Origin: Rhodocyclaceae bacterium
GTDB lineage: Bacteria > Pseudomonadota > Gammaproteobacteria > Burkholderiales > Rhodocyclaceae
DNA length: 64,000 nucleotides
Direction: 5' to 3'
Assembly: GCA_016721505.1 (NCBI GenBank)
Contig: JADKHX010000002.1
Span: forward strand, 124,001-188,000
A program made the translations under genes and the position numbers. The notes below the pieces were generated by a model, which made no database searches, was not told the origin of the DNA, and saw only the letters and a program-made list of their open reading frames with translations. Positions 27,163 to 35,565 of the stretch are shown here, piece after piece (position 1 is the stretch's first letter; the number at the start of each line of letters is the position of its first letter).

Positions 27163-29340
27163 TCATACCGCCTCAAGCTTGGCCATGCTCAACGCTAGCC
27201 ACTTCATGCCATTGCTACCGAAATTTACTTGAACATTCTCTCCGCCTTCGGCACTGACGATAACGCCGAGACCAAACTTGGGATGCGTAACACTTTGGCC
27301 AATCCGAAATCCACCCGCGCCACTGCTGCGTCTCGCACCGCCACCGAATTCGCCAGTTGGTGCTGATGACGCGCCGTTGAATGACTGCCCCGGCCGTGGC
27401 GTCAACCATTTGAGCAACTCTGGCGGCACCTCATCCAAAAAACTTGACGGCATGTTGTAGCGGGTTTGTCCATGCAACATGCGCGTTTGCGCGAAGCTCA
27501 GGTACAACCGGTCGCGCGCACGGGTGACAGCGACGTACATCAATCGCCGCTCCTCTTCCATGCCTTTTTCTTCGCTTATCGCGTTTTCATGGGGGAACAA
27601 TCCCTGTTCCAAACCGCTAATGAAAACGACATTGAATTCCAACCCCTTAGCCGAATGCACAGTCATCAATTGCAATGCATCATCGCCTTCACCTGCTTGA
27701 TGTTCGCCAGCTTCCAACGAGGCATGAGCAAGGAAAGAAATTAAGTCGCCAGACAGCTCACCATCTTCACTAGCCACCCCAGCCTCAGAAACGAAGTTCG
27801 CCGCCGCGTTGACCAACTCATTCAAATTCTCCAGCCTGTCTTGGCCTTCTTTTTCATTGCGATAAAAATCCCGCAAGCCCGATAAATCCAACACATGCTC
27901 GACCAATTCGGGTAATGGCAAGTGTGCCGCTTCACGCAGTCGCAATATCAGATTGGCAAAAGCAGCCAGCGAGCTTCCGGCCTTGCCACTCATTTGCGGA
28001 ATCGCCGCATGCAAGCTCGATTGCGCGGTGCGCGCAGCATCTTGCAAATTTTCCAAGGTGCGCGCACCAATGCCACGCGTGGGGAAATTCACCACGCGAC
28101 TAAACGAAGTATCGTCGTCGGAATTGCCCACCAAGCGCAAATACGACAGAGCATGTTTGATCTCGGCGCGCTCAAAAAATCGCAGACCGCCATACACGCG
28201 ATACGGCAAGCCGGCATTGAAAAGGGCATGTTCCAGCGCACGCGATTGCGCATTGCTGCGATAAAGCAACGCAATTTCTGCGCGCAAATGTCCTTCTCGC
28301 ACCAGCGCCTTTATTTCCTCAACTATGAAGCGCGCCTCGTCACCGTCCGAATACGATTCATGCACGCGAATTGGCTCGCCACTGCCAGCTTCGGTCCACA
28401 AATTCTTGCCTAAACGATGCGGGTTATTTTTGATGATGGCATTTGCCGCGTCGAGAATGTTCCCATGCGAACGATAGTTCTGTTCCAAACGAATTAAATT
28501 ACTGACTTTGAACTCGCGCTCAAAATCACGCATGTTGCCGATGTCGGCACCGCGAAAACCATAAATTGATTGATCGTCATCGCCAACCGCAAACATTGCC
28601 GCATCCGCACCCGCGAGCAATTTGAGCCATCGGTATTGGAGTTGATTAGTGTCCTGAAATTCGTCGACCAAGACATGCCGAAATCGTTGTTGGTAGTGCC
28701 GCCGCAAGGGCTCATTACGTTCCAGCAATTCAAAACAGCGCAGTAACAATTCCGGAAAATCCACCACCCCGTCGCGCTGACATTGGGCTTCGTAGACTTG
28801 GTATAAATCAACTTTCTTACGCGTCCAGTCATCCCACGCTTCTACAGCAGCAGGTCGTAAACCTGCTTCTTTTTGCGCATTGATGAAATAAGTTAATTCA
28901 CGTGGCGGATATTTTTCATCATCGACGTTCAAGACTTTGAGCAATCGTTTGACCGCCGCAAGCTGATCGGACGAATCCAATATCTGGAACAGTTGCGGCA
29001 AGCCGGCATCGCGGTAATGGGCGCGTAGCATGCGATTGCATAAACCGTGAAAAGTGCCTAGCCACATTCCGCGCACATTTCCCATATTGATTGGCAGCAT
29101 TGCCGCCAATCGGGACTGCATTTCCTTGGCCGCCTTATTGGTGAATGTCACTGCCAAGACCCCCGCGGGGGTTACTTGCGAGGTCGACACCAGCCAGGCA
29201 ATTCGTGTAGTCAACACACGTGTCTTGCCCGAACCGGCGCCGGCGAGGATCAATGCGTGCTGGGGAGGAAGCGTCACGGCCGCGAGTTGCGGCTCATTCA
29301 GACCGTCGAGAAGATTCACATTAACAATAAAAACAGACAA
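27163..29340 (-). CDS. uvrD: DNA helicase II (UvrD/PcrA type)
   Basis: A superfamily-1A 3'-5' helicase acting in nucleotide excision and mismatch repair. The 725-residue length is normal. Helicase motifs are clear: the Walker A AGAGSGKTRVLTTR near residue 34, DEFQDTNQLQYRW near 220, GDDDQSIYGFRGAD near 245, RLEQNYRS near 285, and LMTVHSAKGLEF near 560. The C-terminus carries the Tudor-like module VTHPKFGLGVIV. Residues about 655-662, within a Gly/Ser linker just before that module, are encoded by repeat copy R9 in antisense orientation. Confidence 0.95.
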   Translation of the reverse strand: MSVFIVNVNLLDGLNEPQLAAVTLPPQHALILAGAGSGKTRVLTTRIAWLVSTSQVTPAGVLAVTFTNKAAKEMQSRLAAMLPINMGNVRGMWLGTFHGLCNRMLRAHYRDAGLPQLFQILDSSDQLAAVKRLLKVLNVDDEKYPPRELTYFINAQKEAGLRPAAVEAWDDWTRKKVDLYQVYEAQCQRDGVVDFPELLLRCFELLERNEPLRRHYQQRFRHVLVDEFQDTNQLQYRWLKLLAGADAAMFAVGDDDQSIYGFRGADIGNMRDFEREFKVSNLIRLEQNYRSHGNILDAANAIIKNNPHRLGKNLWTEAGSGEPIRVHESYSDGDEARFIVEEIKALVREGHLRAEIALLYRSNAQSRALEHALFNAGLPYRVYGGLRFFERAEIKHALSYLRLVGNSDDDTSFSRVVNFPTRGIGARTLENLQDAARTAQSSLHAAIPQMSGKAGSSLAAFANLILRLREAAHLPLPELVEHVLDLSGLRDFYRNEKEGQDRLENLNELVNAAANFVSEAGVASEDGELSGDLISFLAHASLEAGEHQAGEGDDALQLMTVHSAKGLEFNVVFISGLEQGLFPHENAISEEKGMEEERRLMYVAVTRARDRLYLSFAQTRMLHGQTRYNMPSSFLDEVPPELLKWLTPRPGQSFNGASSAPTGEFGGGARRSSGAGGFRIGQSVTHPKFGLGVIVSAEGGENVQVNFGSNGMKWLALSMAKLEAV
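27354..27376 (+). repeat. Dispersed repeat copy R9 (in uvrD linker)
   Basis: Perfect box A, spacer AT, box B variant GACGCGCCG, then TTG. It is preceded by GAATTCGC. Antisense to uvrD, read there as Ser-Ala-Pro-Thr within the flexible linker. Confidence 0.87.
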
Positions 29341-29459
29341 TTAGGCGGCGGTAAGGCTAACACTGGTGACGACGTGGGGAATATTCAAGTCACACCGAGA
29401 GTTCTAGATTGGGTGCTCCAGTCTACCTCCTTGCCCGCAAGTAGGCTGTACTGTGCGGC

Positions 29460-29882
29460 ATGAAAATCAACACCACACATCCGCAAACCTTATCGGCGCC
29501 GAAATTACTGTCCTGGCTAGCGGCCAATGCCGGTATTTCAATGACCACGGCCGAACAACTTTGGTGCACGGCTTGCCAAGACGCGATCCACCTTGCCGCA
29601 CCTGACACCAGCGATTTTTATGGTCGAGCGATCAATCGCCTGGTGGAACTGATTGAAACAGAATCGACGCGACGCGACATCGTCTCGTTTGGATTTCGTC
29701 CCTGGGCAAGGTATCAGGCCAAGCTGTTATCGGCAGGGTCCGCTTACATCGATTCATGCCGACAGATGCATCAACATCGCCTGAAATCGCTCAGTACCAG
29801 ACGCATGTCCCGACCTTCATTAACGCTTTTCTTGTTACACCACGTAGTCCCTGCAGCAGAATCTCCAAGGAGTCAAAAATGA
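29460..29882 (+). CDS. Hypothetical protein
   Basis: A possible 140-residue protein with no family I recognise. The first 110 residues look like a soluble helical protein (for example TTAEQLWCTACQDAIHL and INRLVELIETESTRRD). The last 30 are unusually rich in Ser, Arg, Leu and Pro and may be poorly constrained. Support for translation comes from its stop codon overlapping the ATG of the next small ORF by 4 bp. It lies divergently from uvrD with a 119-bp gap. Treat as tentative. Confidence 0.45.
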   Translation: MKINTTHPQTLSAPKLLSWLAANAGISMTTAEQLWCTACQDAIHLAAPDTSDFYGRAINRLVELIETESTRRDIVSFGFRPWARYQAKLLSAGSAYIDSCRQMHQHRLKSLSTRRMSRPSLTLFLLHHVVPAAESPRSQK

Positions 29883-30061
29883 AATCGAACCCGCTGAAGT
29901 CCCTTTTGTTCGTCACTACCGTTGTGCTAGTCAGCCTTGTAACGGTCGCACAAACACTGCCTGCCCACTCTAGCGAAGACGCCTATCCGGAAGTTCCAGC
30001 GCTCCCGCCCTATATCTACATGAGCGACAGCTTCCAGGTCTACGCGATAACCGCGCCCTAG
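29879..30061 (+). CDS. Small secreted or membrane-anchored peptide
   Basis: A 60-residue ORF starting with a Lys-containing N-terminus and a hydrophobic stretch LLFVTTVVLVSLVTVA typical of a signal peptide, with a possible cleavage after the LPAHS region. A short Pro/Tyr-rich mature part ends near YAITAP. A strong Shine-Dalgarno AAGGAG stands at about 29867-29872, 6-7 bases before the ATG, and the start overlaps the preceding ORF by 4 bp. No family is recognised. The good ribosome site and the signal-like N-terminus make it a credible gene despite its size. Confidence 0.55.
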   Translation: MKSNPLKSLLFVTTVVLVSLVTVAQTLPAHSSEDAYPEVPALPPYIYMSDSFQVYAITAP

Positions 30062-30239
30062 CCTCAATGTGAAACTACGTAGTTTGATGCCGCACCGAAC
30101 TCCGAGCGTAGCGAGCTAACTGGTAGCCTCCCCGTAAGTGGGCGAGGCGGGGTTGCGCAGCGGATGGGAGCGCGGGCGTTTATGCCGCATTTCGCGTGTT
30201 TCATCATCTGCGGATGACACTCATGAATATGCACGTTAG

Positions 30240-31139
30240 CTAGTTGGCGCGCTGGTGCACGGTCAGTTGCGTACCGAGGGCATTTCGTAGGCTGCCGGCC
30301 ACCTTGGCCGCCTCTCCGCCCGAGTCGAAGCCGCTGACGCGCACGGAGTACTGCCACTCGCCGCTACCTGCCGCAGCGCCCCGGGTCGGGCGTATTTGTG
30401 CCGGATAGCCGGCCGCGCGCAATCGGTCGTATACGTCAAAGGCTTGTGCTTGGTCAGTCAAACCATCTTGCTTGAGCATCCATTTTCCAGTTTCTCGGAC
30501 AGCCCCGCTGCCAGACGCGATCTCAGTTTCGGCCCCCAAGGTTTGCAAGGTTGCGAAGTCGAATCGTTGGACTTGGCCACCTTCGCCTTGTCGTGCCGAC
30601 ATGAAATGCATTGGGGCTAACTGAAACGTCTGACCCGCTCGAGACAACTCAATCTTACCTTCGATCAAGGCCACCAGCTCATTGTCCGGCGCTGCTCGAC
30701 CCCACACATCGGTACCACGGATACCGATGGTTGCAGTTGCCACCCGAATTGTTACGTCGCGCGCGCGCGCCTTCTGCAACAGGCCAGTGGTGAAGCGAAA
30801 AGCCCCGGCCGCGACATTGAACACCCCGCGAAACATCCCCTGCGGCTCGGCGCTGCTATCCTTAAATTCAAAGCGCGCGGTTTCACCCAGTTTGACCCGG
30901 CTACCCTCAGCCAACATCAAATAGGCGCGAGAGCCGCTGCCAGTTTTCACCACATCGCCATTTCTGATTTCAGTTCCGGGCGTCAATGGTTGATTTTGGC
31001 CATCACGCTCCAACCACGCGGGGGCAAGCACTGCTTCGACTTTGCCAGGGGACGCGGTGGCAAAGTTGGCTGACAACGAAAGCGCAAAAACCAGAGTAGC
31101 TCGCGCAATAGCCCGTTGTGTAGTTGAAAATGTCGACAT
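30240..31139 (-). CDS. FecR-domain periplasmic protein with C-terminal SPOR-like region
   Basis: A 299-residue exported protein. From the ATG at 31139 the first 28 residues form a signal peptide ending near NFATASPG; the longer frame from 31262 would bury it. A FecR/DUF4124-style domain follows (about 30-195), with LTPGTEIRNGDVVKTGSGSR and ATIGIRGTDVWGR, the signature of FecR domains outside the iron-signalling systems. The last 80 residues look like a SPOR peptidoglycan-binding fold (paired segments KWMLKQDGLTDQAQAFDVYD and YSVRVSGFDSGGEAAKVAGS). No sigma factor or TonB receptor is adjacent, so a classic FecIR role is unlikely. A cell-envelope role is inferred. Confidence 0.75.
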   Translation of the reverse strand: MSTFSTTQRAIARATLVFALSLSANFATASPGKVEAVLAPAWLERDGQNQPLTPGTEIRNGDVVKTGSGSRAYLMLAEGSRVKLGETARFEFKDSSAEPQGMFRGVFNVAAGAFRFTTGLLQKARARDVTIRVATATIGIRGTDVWGRAAPDNELVALIEGKIELSRAGQTFQLAPMHFMSARQGEGGQVQRFDFATLQTLGAETEIASGSGAVRETGKWMLKQDGLTDQAQAFDVYDRLRAAGYPAQIRPTRGAAAGSGEWQYSVRVSGFDSGGEAAKVAGSLRNALGTQLTVHQRAN

Positions 31140-31330
31140 CGAATATGCTCCAAAGTAGTGGCATAAAACTGTTAGTACTGCGGCAACCCAGTTACCAATT
31201 TGGTAAAAGTGATGATGCAATGATGGTGCGTATAAAATGCCAAGCTCCCACCGTGCTCTCAATTAGACGTTATATCTAAGAACGCCTTACAAAACGCACC
31301 TTACCGCTGAAAATTACTCAAACTTCGTCT

Positions 31331-34033
31331 ATGCAAGAAAAATATCAAGCCTCTGATATCGAACACGCTGCCCAGTCTGATTGGAACGCGGCACAGACTT
31401 TTGGTGTCAGCGAAGCCAGCGACAAACCGAAGTATTACTGCCTCTCGATGCTACCGTATCCGTCCGGCAAGCTGCATATGGGCCATGTCCGAAACTATAC
31501 CATCGGTGATGTACTCTCTCGGCATTACCGCATGCGTGGTTTCAATGTCTTGCAGCCTATGGGTTGGGATGCGTTTGGCCTACCGGCTGAGAACGCCGCG
31601 ATGCAAAACAACGTGCCACCGGCCAAGTGGACTTACGACAATATCGCCTACATGAAGCAACAGCTTCAGTCGCTGGGGTTCGCGTTGGATTGGAAGCGCG
31701 AACTGGCGACTTGCGACCCCGACTACTACCGGTGGAACCAATGGTTTTTTCTGCGCATGTTGGAAAAAGGCATTGCCTACAAAAAGACCCAAATTGTGAA
31801 TTGGGATCCGGTCGATCAAACGGTGTTGGCCAACGAGCAAGTCATCGAAGGACGCGGCTGGCGTACCGGCGCGCTGGTCGAAAAACGCGAGCTGCCCGGC
31901 TACTATTTGGCCATCACACAATATGCCGACGAGCTATTGAGCTCGCTCGACGATTTGCCCGGTTGGCCCGAGCGGGTCAAAACCATGCAGGCGAACTGGA
32001 TAGGGAAAAGTACCGGTGTGCGATTTGCATTTCCGTATGATTTGCCCGCTGGTGCGTCCGCCAATACGGCAGTTGGTGCTGATGTGGAGTCTCGGCTGAG
32101 TAAAGCCGAGCCGCTACTCAGGCGCGAAGCAGTGCTTCACGAAACCCCTGCTTCGCCGCCGTCGCAAAGCGGCAAACTCTGGGTCTACACCACCCGTGCC
32201 GACACCATCATGGGCGTGACTTTCTGCGCCGTCGCGGCGGAGCATCCGCTGGCAACCTACGCGGCAAAAACTAGTCCTGAACTCGCCGCCTTTATCGACG
32301 AATGCAAACGCGGCTCGGTGATGGAAGCCGACATGGCGACGATGGAGAAAAAAGGCATGCCCACCGGCCTCACGGTGACGCATCCCTTGAGTGGCGAACA
32401 GATTGATGTTTGGGTCGGCAACTATGTGTTGATGAGTTACGGCGACGGTGCGGTGATGGGCGTTCCGGCGCATGATGAACGCGATTTCGCCTTTGCTAAG
32501 AAATACAATTTGCCGATCAAGCAAGTTGTCGCTATCGAAGGCGAGTCTTTCTCACTCGATGGCTGGCAGGACTGGTATGGCGACAAGCAGCGCGGTCATT
32601 GCATCAACTCCGGTAAATACGACGGCATGGATTACGCCGCTGCCGTCGCCGCCATCGCCGATGATTTGAAATCGCTGAATCTGGGCGAAGCGAAAGTGCA
32701 TTTCCGTCTGCGCGATTGGGGTGTTTCACGGCAACGTTATTGGGGTTGCCCGATCCCGCTGATTCATTGTGAAGCCTGTGGCACGGTGCCGGTTCCTGAC
32801 GACCAATTGCCGGTGTTGCTGCCGCAAGATTGCGTGCCGGATGGCAGCGGCAATCCTTTAAACAAGCGTGAAGATTTCGTCAATTGCGTTTGCCCGAAAT
32901 GTGGCAAACCAGCGCGTCGCGAAACCGACACGATGGACACTTTTGTCGATTCGTCTTGGTACTACGCCCGCTATTGCGCGCCGGGTGCCAAAACCATGGT
33001 CGATGCGCGAACCAATTATTGGATGCCGGTTGATCAATACATTGGCGGCATCGAGCATGCGATTTTGCATCTGCTGTATTCGCGTTTTTGGACCAAAGTC
33101 ATGCGAGATTGCGGCTTGGTGAATTACGCCGAGCCATTCAAGAATTTACTCACCCAAGGCATGGTGCTCAATCACATTTTTTCGCGCCGCAACGAAAAAG
33201 GTGGTATCGAATACTTCGCCCCCGATGAAGTCGAAATCAAACACGACGATGGTGGTCGCATTGTCAGTGTGACGGCTAAATCCGACGGGCTGGCGGTGAA
33301 TTACGATGGCGTTGGCACGATGTCTAAGTCCAAACGCAATGGTGTTGATCCACAGTCCTTGATCGACCAATACGGCGCTGATACCGCACGCTTTTTTATG
33401 ATGTTTGCCGCACCGCCCGAGCAGACTTTGGAGTGGTCGGATACTGGCGTCGAAGGCGGCTTCCGTTTCCTGCGCCGCGTTTGGGCAATGGGGCATAGCA
33501 TTCATACCGCTGGCGTAGCCATGAATGTTCCAACCAAACTACCCGAGGGCTTGGCGGCATCGCGCCGCGAAGTGCATTTGTTGCTACGCCAAGCCAACTA
33601 TGATTTGGGTAAATTCCAGTTCAATACCGTCGCCTCGGCGGCAATGAAAATGCTCAATGCATTGGAAAAAATGCCCGCCGGCGATGGTCGTGCAGCGGTG
33701 ATGACAGAGTGTTTCGGCATTCTCATCCGCGTGCTCTCACCGATCACGCCGCACATCGCGCATGTGCTTTGGCACGAACTCGGTTATGGCGATGACGTGT
33801 TGAACGCTACTTGGCCAGAGCCGTTGGAAGCCGCGTTGGCACAGGATGAAGAAGAACTCGTACTGCAAATCAATGGCAAGCTGCGCGGCGCGATCAAAGT
33901 AAAAGTCGGCGCCGACAAATCGGCGATAGAGCAAATAGCGCTGGCCTCAGAAGTCACGCAAAAATATCTCGATGGCCAGACTGCAAAAAAAGTCATTGTT
34001 GTTCCGGGTCGTTTGGTGAATATCGTTGTTTGA
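31331..34033 (+). CDS. leuS: Leucyl-tRNA synthetase with repeat-derived insertion
   Basis: Charges tRNA-Leu in the cytosol. The 900-residue product is about 30 longer than usual. The catalytic HIGH-type motif is in YPSGKLHMGHVRNYTIGD near residue 50 and KMSKS-type MSKSKRNGVDPQSLI near 665. Zinc-knuckle cysteines occur in CEACGTVP and CPKCGKPA. The CP1 editing domain includes TTRADTIMGVTF near 290. Residues about 247-279, just before that editing motif, are encoded by the 95-bp repeat copy R10 and have no counterpart in typical LeuRS. The frame is kept. It is first in leuS-lptE-holA. Confidence 0.97.
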   Translation: MQEKYQASDIEHAAQSDWNAAQTFGVSEASDKPKYYCLSMLPYPSGKLHMGHVRNYTIGDVLSRHYRMRGFNVLQPMGWDAFGLPAENAAMQNNVPPAKWTYDNIAYMKQQLQSLGFALDWKRELATCDPDYYRWNQWFFLRMLEKGIAYKKTQIVNWDPVDQTVLANEQVIEGRGWRTGALVEKRELPGYYLAITQYADELLSSLDDLPGWPERVKTMQANWIGKSTGVRFAFPYDLPAGASANTAVGADVESRLSKAEPLLRREAVLHETPASPPSQSGKLWVYTTRADTIMGVTFCAVAAEHPLATYAAKTSPELAAFIDECKRGSVMEADMATMEKKGMPTGLTVTHPLSGEQIDVWVGNYVLMSYGDGAVMGVPAHDERDFAFAKKYNLPIKQVVAIEGESFSLDGWQDWYGDKQRGHCINSGKYDGMDYAAAVAAIADDLKSLNLGEAKVHFRLRDWGVSRQRYWGCPIPLIHCEACGTVPVPDDQLPVLLPQDCVPDGSGNPLNKREDFVNCVCPKCGKPARRETDTMDTFVDSSWYYARYCAPGAKTMVDARTNYWMPVDQYIGGIEHAILHLLYSRFWTKVMRDCGLVNYAEPFKNLLTQGMVLNHIFSRRNEKGGIEYFAPDEVEIKHDDGGRIVSVTAKSDGLAVNYDGVGTMSKSKRNGVDPQSLIDQYGADTARFFMMFAAPPEQTLEWSDTGVEGGFRFLRRVWAMGHSIHTAGVAMNVPTKLPEGLAASRREVHLLLRQANYDLGKFQFNTVASAAMKMLNALEKMPAGDGRAAVMTECFGILIRVLSPITPHIAHVLWHELGYGDDVLNATWPEPLEAALAQDEEELVLQINGKLRGAIKVKVGADKSAIEQIALASEVTQKYLDGQTAKKVIVVPGRLVNIVV
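32070..32164 (+). repeat. Dispersed repeat copy R10, long 95-bp form inside leuS
   Basis: Perfect box A read in frame as Val-Gly-Ala (residues 248-250), then the same hairpin body as R2: TCGGCT/AGCCGA and GAAGCA/TGCTTC. Hand alignment to R2 gives 74/95 identity with no gaps. One stem pair differs as A-T in R2 and G-C here, a compensatory change. Confidence 0.88.
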
Positions 34034-34055
34034 ACCATCTGCGAAAGGCTTATCC

Positions 34056-34574
34056 ATGTCGCGCCCGTCATCGCTTGTGAAAATTTGTATTGTGGTGTTA
34101 CTGGCAGCGATGCTCGGCGCCTGCGGCTTTCAATTACGCGGTGCCTACACTTTGCCGTTCAGCACTTTGTCGATTTCGCTAGCCGACAGCACCGAGCTAT
34201 ACGCGCAGATTAAGCGCAATGTCGAAGCCGGTTCGGCCACGCGCGTGATCGCCACGACGGCGCAAGCCGAAGCAAATTTGATTGTGTTGGGCGATGCACC
34301 ACAGAAAAATATCTTGTCGCTCAGCGCCGCAGGCCGCGTTCGTGAATTTGAATTGGTGCGCACATTTAGCTTTCGTCTGACCGACAAAGCTGGCGCCGAT
34401 CTCATCCCGACTTCGCGCATCGTCATGCGCCGCGAACTCACCTTCAATGACGAGCAAGTGTTGGCCAAAGAAGCGGAAGAAATATTGCTCTGGCGCGACA
34501 TGCAAAACGATTTGGTGATGCAATTGATGCGCCGCCTCGCTGCCGTCAAACCCGTGGCTGCAGCGACGAAATAA
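34056..34574 (+). CDS. lptE: LPS-assembly lipoprotein LptE
   Basis: LptE plugs the LptD barrel and helps insert LPS into the outer membrane. From the ATG at 34056 it has 172 residues, with a lipoprotein signal and lipobox LGAC. The family hallmark CGFQLRGAYTLPF comes immediately after the lipidated Cys. Length fits. An upstream in-frame ATG at 34026 overlaps leuS and would extend the signal peptide; the lipobox position favours the shorter start. The leuS-lptE-holA order is conserved in betaproteobacteria. Confidence 0.93.
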   Translation: MSRPSSLVKICIVVLLAAMLGACGFQLRGAYTLPFSTLSISLADSTELYAQIKRNVEAGSATRVIATTAQAEANLIVLGDAPQKNILSLSAAGRVREFELVRTFSFRLTDKAGADLIPTSRIVMRRELTFNDEQVLAKEAEEILLWRDMQNDLVMQLMRRLAAVKPVAAATK

Positions 34575-34577
34575 GCC

Positions 34578-35462
34578 ATGCAGATGCGCCCCGAGCAGCT
34601 TGCCGCGCATCTGCAAAAGAGCGTCGCGCCGCTATATTTTTTGCATGGCGACGAACCACTGTTGGTCATCGAAGCGGGCGATGCCATTCGCGCCGCCGCC
34701 AAGCGACAAGGGTTTATTGAACGTGAAGTGATGGTCGTCAGTGCAAATTTTCGTTGGGAAGATTTGTTTGCCGCGACTGAAAATTTGTCGTTGTTTGGTG
34801 ACCGCAAAATGATTGATTTACGTGTCCCCACCGGCAAACTCGGCCGCGACGGTGGTGAAGCCTTGCAACGCTACGCAGCCAGAGTAAATCCGGATATCAG
34901 CACCTTGATTACTTTCCCCGAGATGGATTGGAAGCAACAAAAATCCGCTTGGTTCGTCGCCCTGAGCAGCGCTGCCGTCACGCTCGAATGCAATGCGCCG
35001 CCGCTCTCGCGTTTGCCCAACTGGATTGCCGAACGACTATCGCGCCAACAGCAAACCGCACCGCGCGCCGCACTTGAATTCATCACCGCCCACGTCGAAG
35101 GCAATCTGCTCGCCGCGCATCAGGAGATACAAAAACTGGCGCTGATTTATCCAACCGGCGAAATTTCATTGGCACAGATCGAAGCCGCCGTGCTCAACGT
35201 CGCCCGTTACGATACTGGCGATCTGCGCGATGCCGTTAAGGCCAAAGATGTGGCGCGCGCAGCGCGCACGTTGGAAGGCCTCAAAGCCGAAGGCGCACCG
35301 ACGCCGCTAGTGCTATGGACGCTGGCCAACGAAGCCCGCAACCTCGCCGCGCGCGCAGCCTTGCTCCACGCCGCGAAGATCGACCGCATGGTCAAAGGTA
35401 TTGCCAATGGCGATGTATGGGATGAATTTTTGCAGCTGGCATTGCGTTTGGCGCGGCACTGA
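34578..35462 (+). CDS. holA: DNA polymerase III delta subunit, shortened
   Basis: HolA opens the beta sliding clamp within the clamp loader. The protein has the expected N-terminal motif PLYFLHGDEPLLVIEAGDAIR and ends with HAAKIDRMVKGIANGDVWDE and a hydrophobic LALRL tail. At 294 residues it is shorter than the 330-345 usual for the family. The missing part appears to be internal. The conserved LWTLANEARNL segment is joined almost directly to LLHAAKIDRM, where homologues have about 40 extra residues containing a VWG motif of domain III. It starts 3 bp after the lptE stop and is followed by repeat copy R11. Confidence 0.92.
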   Translation: MQMRPEQLAAHLQKSVAPLYFLHGDEPLLVIEAGDAIRAAAKRQGFIEREVMVVSANFRWEDLFAATENLSLFGDRKMIDLRVPTGKLGRDGGEALQRYAARVNPDISTLITFPEMDWKQQKSAWFVALSSAAVTLECNAPPLSRLPNWIAERLSRQQQTAPRAALEFITAHVEGNLLAAHQEIQKLALIYPTGEISLAQIEAAVLNVARYDTGDLRDAVKAKDVARAARTLEGLKAEGAPTPLVLWTLANEARNLAARAALLHAAKIDRMVKGIANGDVWDEFLQLALRLARH

Positions 35463-35480
35463 ATTCCTGATCGGGTTCGC

Positions 35481-35503
35481 CGCTTGGTGCTGGTGACACG
35501 CTG
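35481..35503 (+). repeat. Dispersed repeat copy R11 (holA-proA gap)
   Basis: Box A variant CGCTTGGTGCTG, spacer GT, perfect box B GACACGCTG. GAATTC stands 20 bp before it, overlapping the holA stop. The copy lies within the likely proA promoter or leader. Confidence 0.85.
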
Positions 35504-35565
35504 AAGCCGAAAGCACGATGGGTACAATAATCATTAAACAATTCAGCACTGGAATCATCAGGCCA

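Noticed and set aside
30240..31139. FecR anti-sigma factor of an iron-uptake system
   Set aside because: No ECF sigma factor or receptor is adjacent and the protein has a signal peptide and a SPOR-like end instead of the FecR membrane topology.
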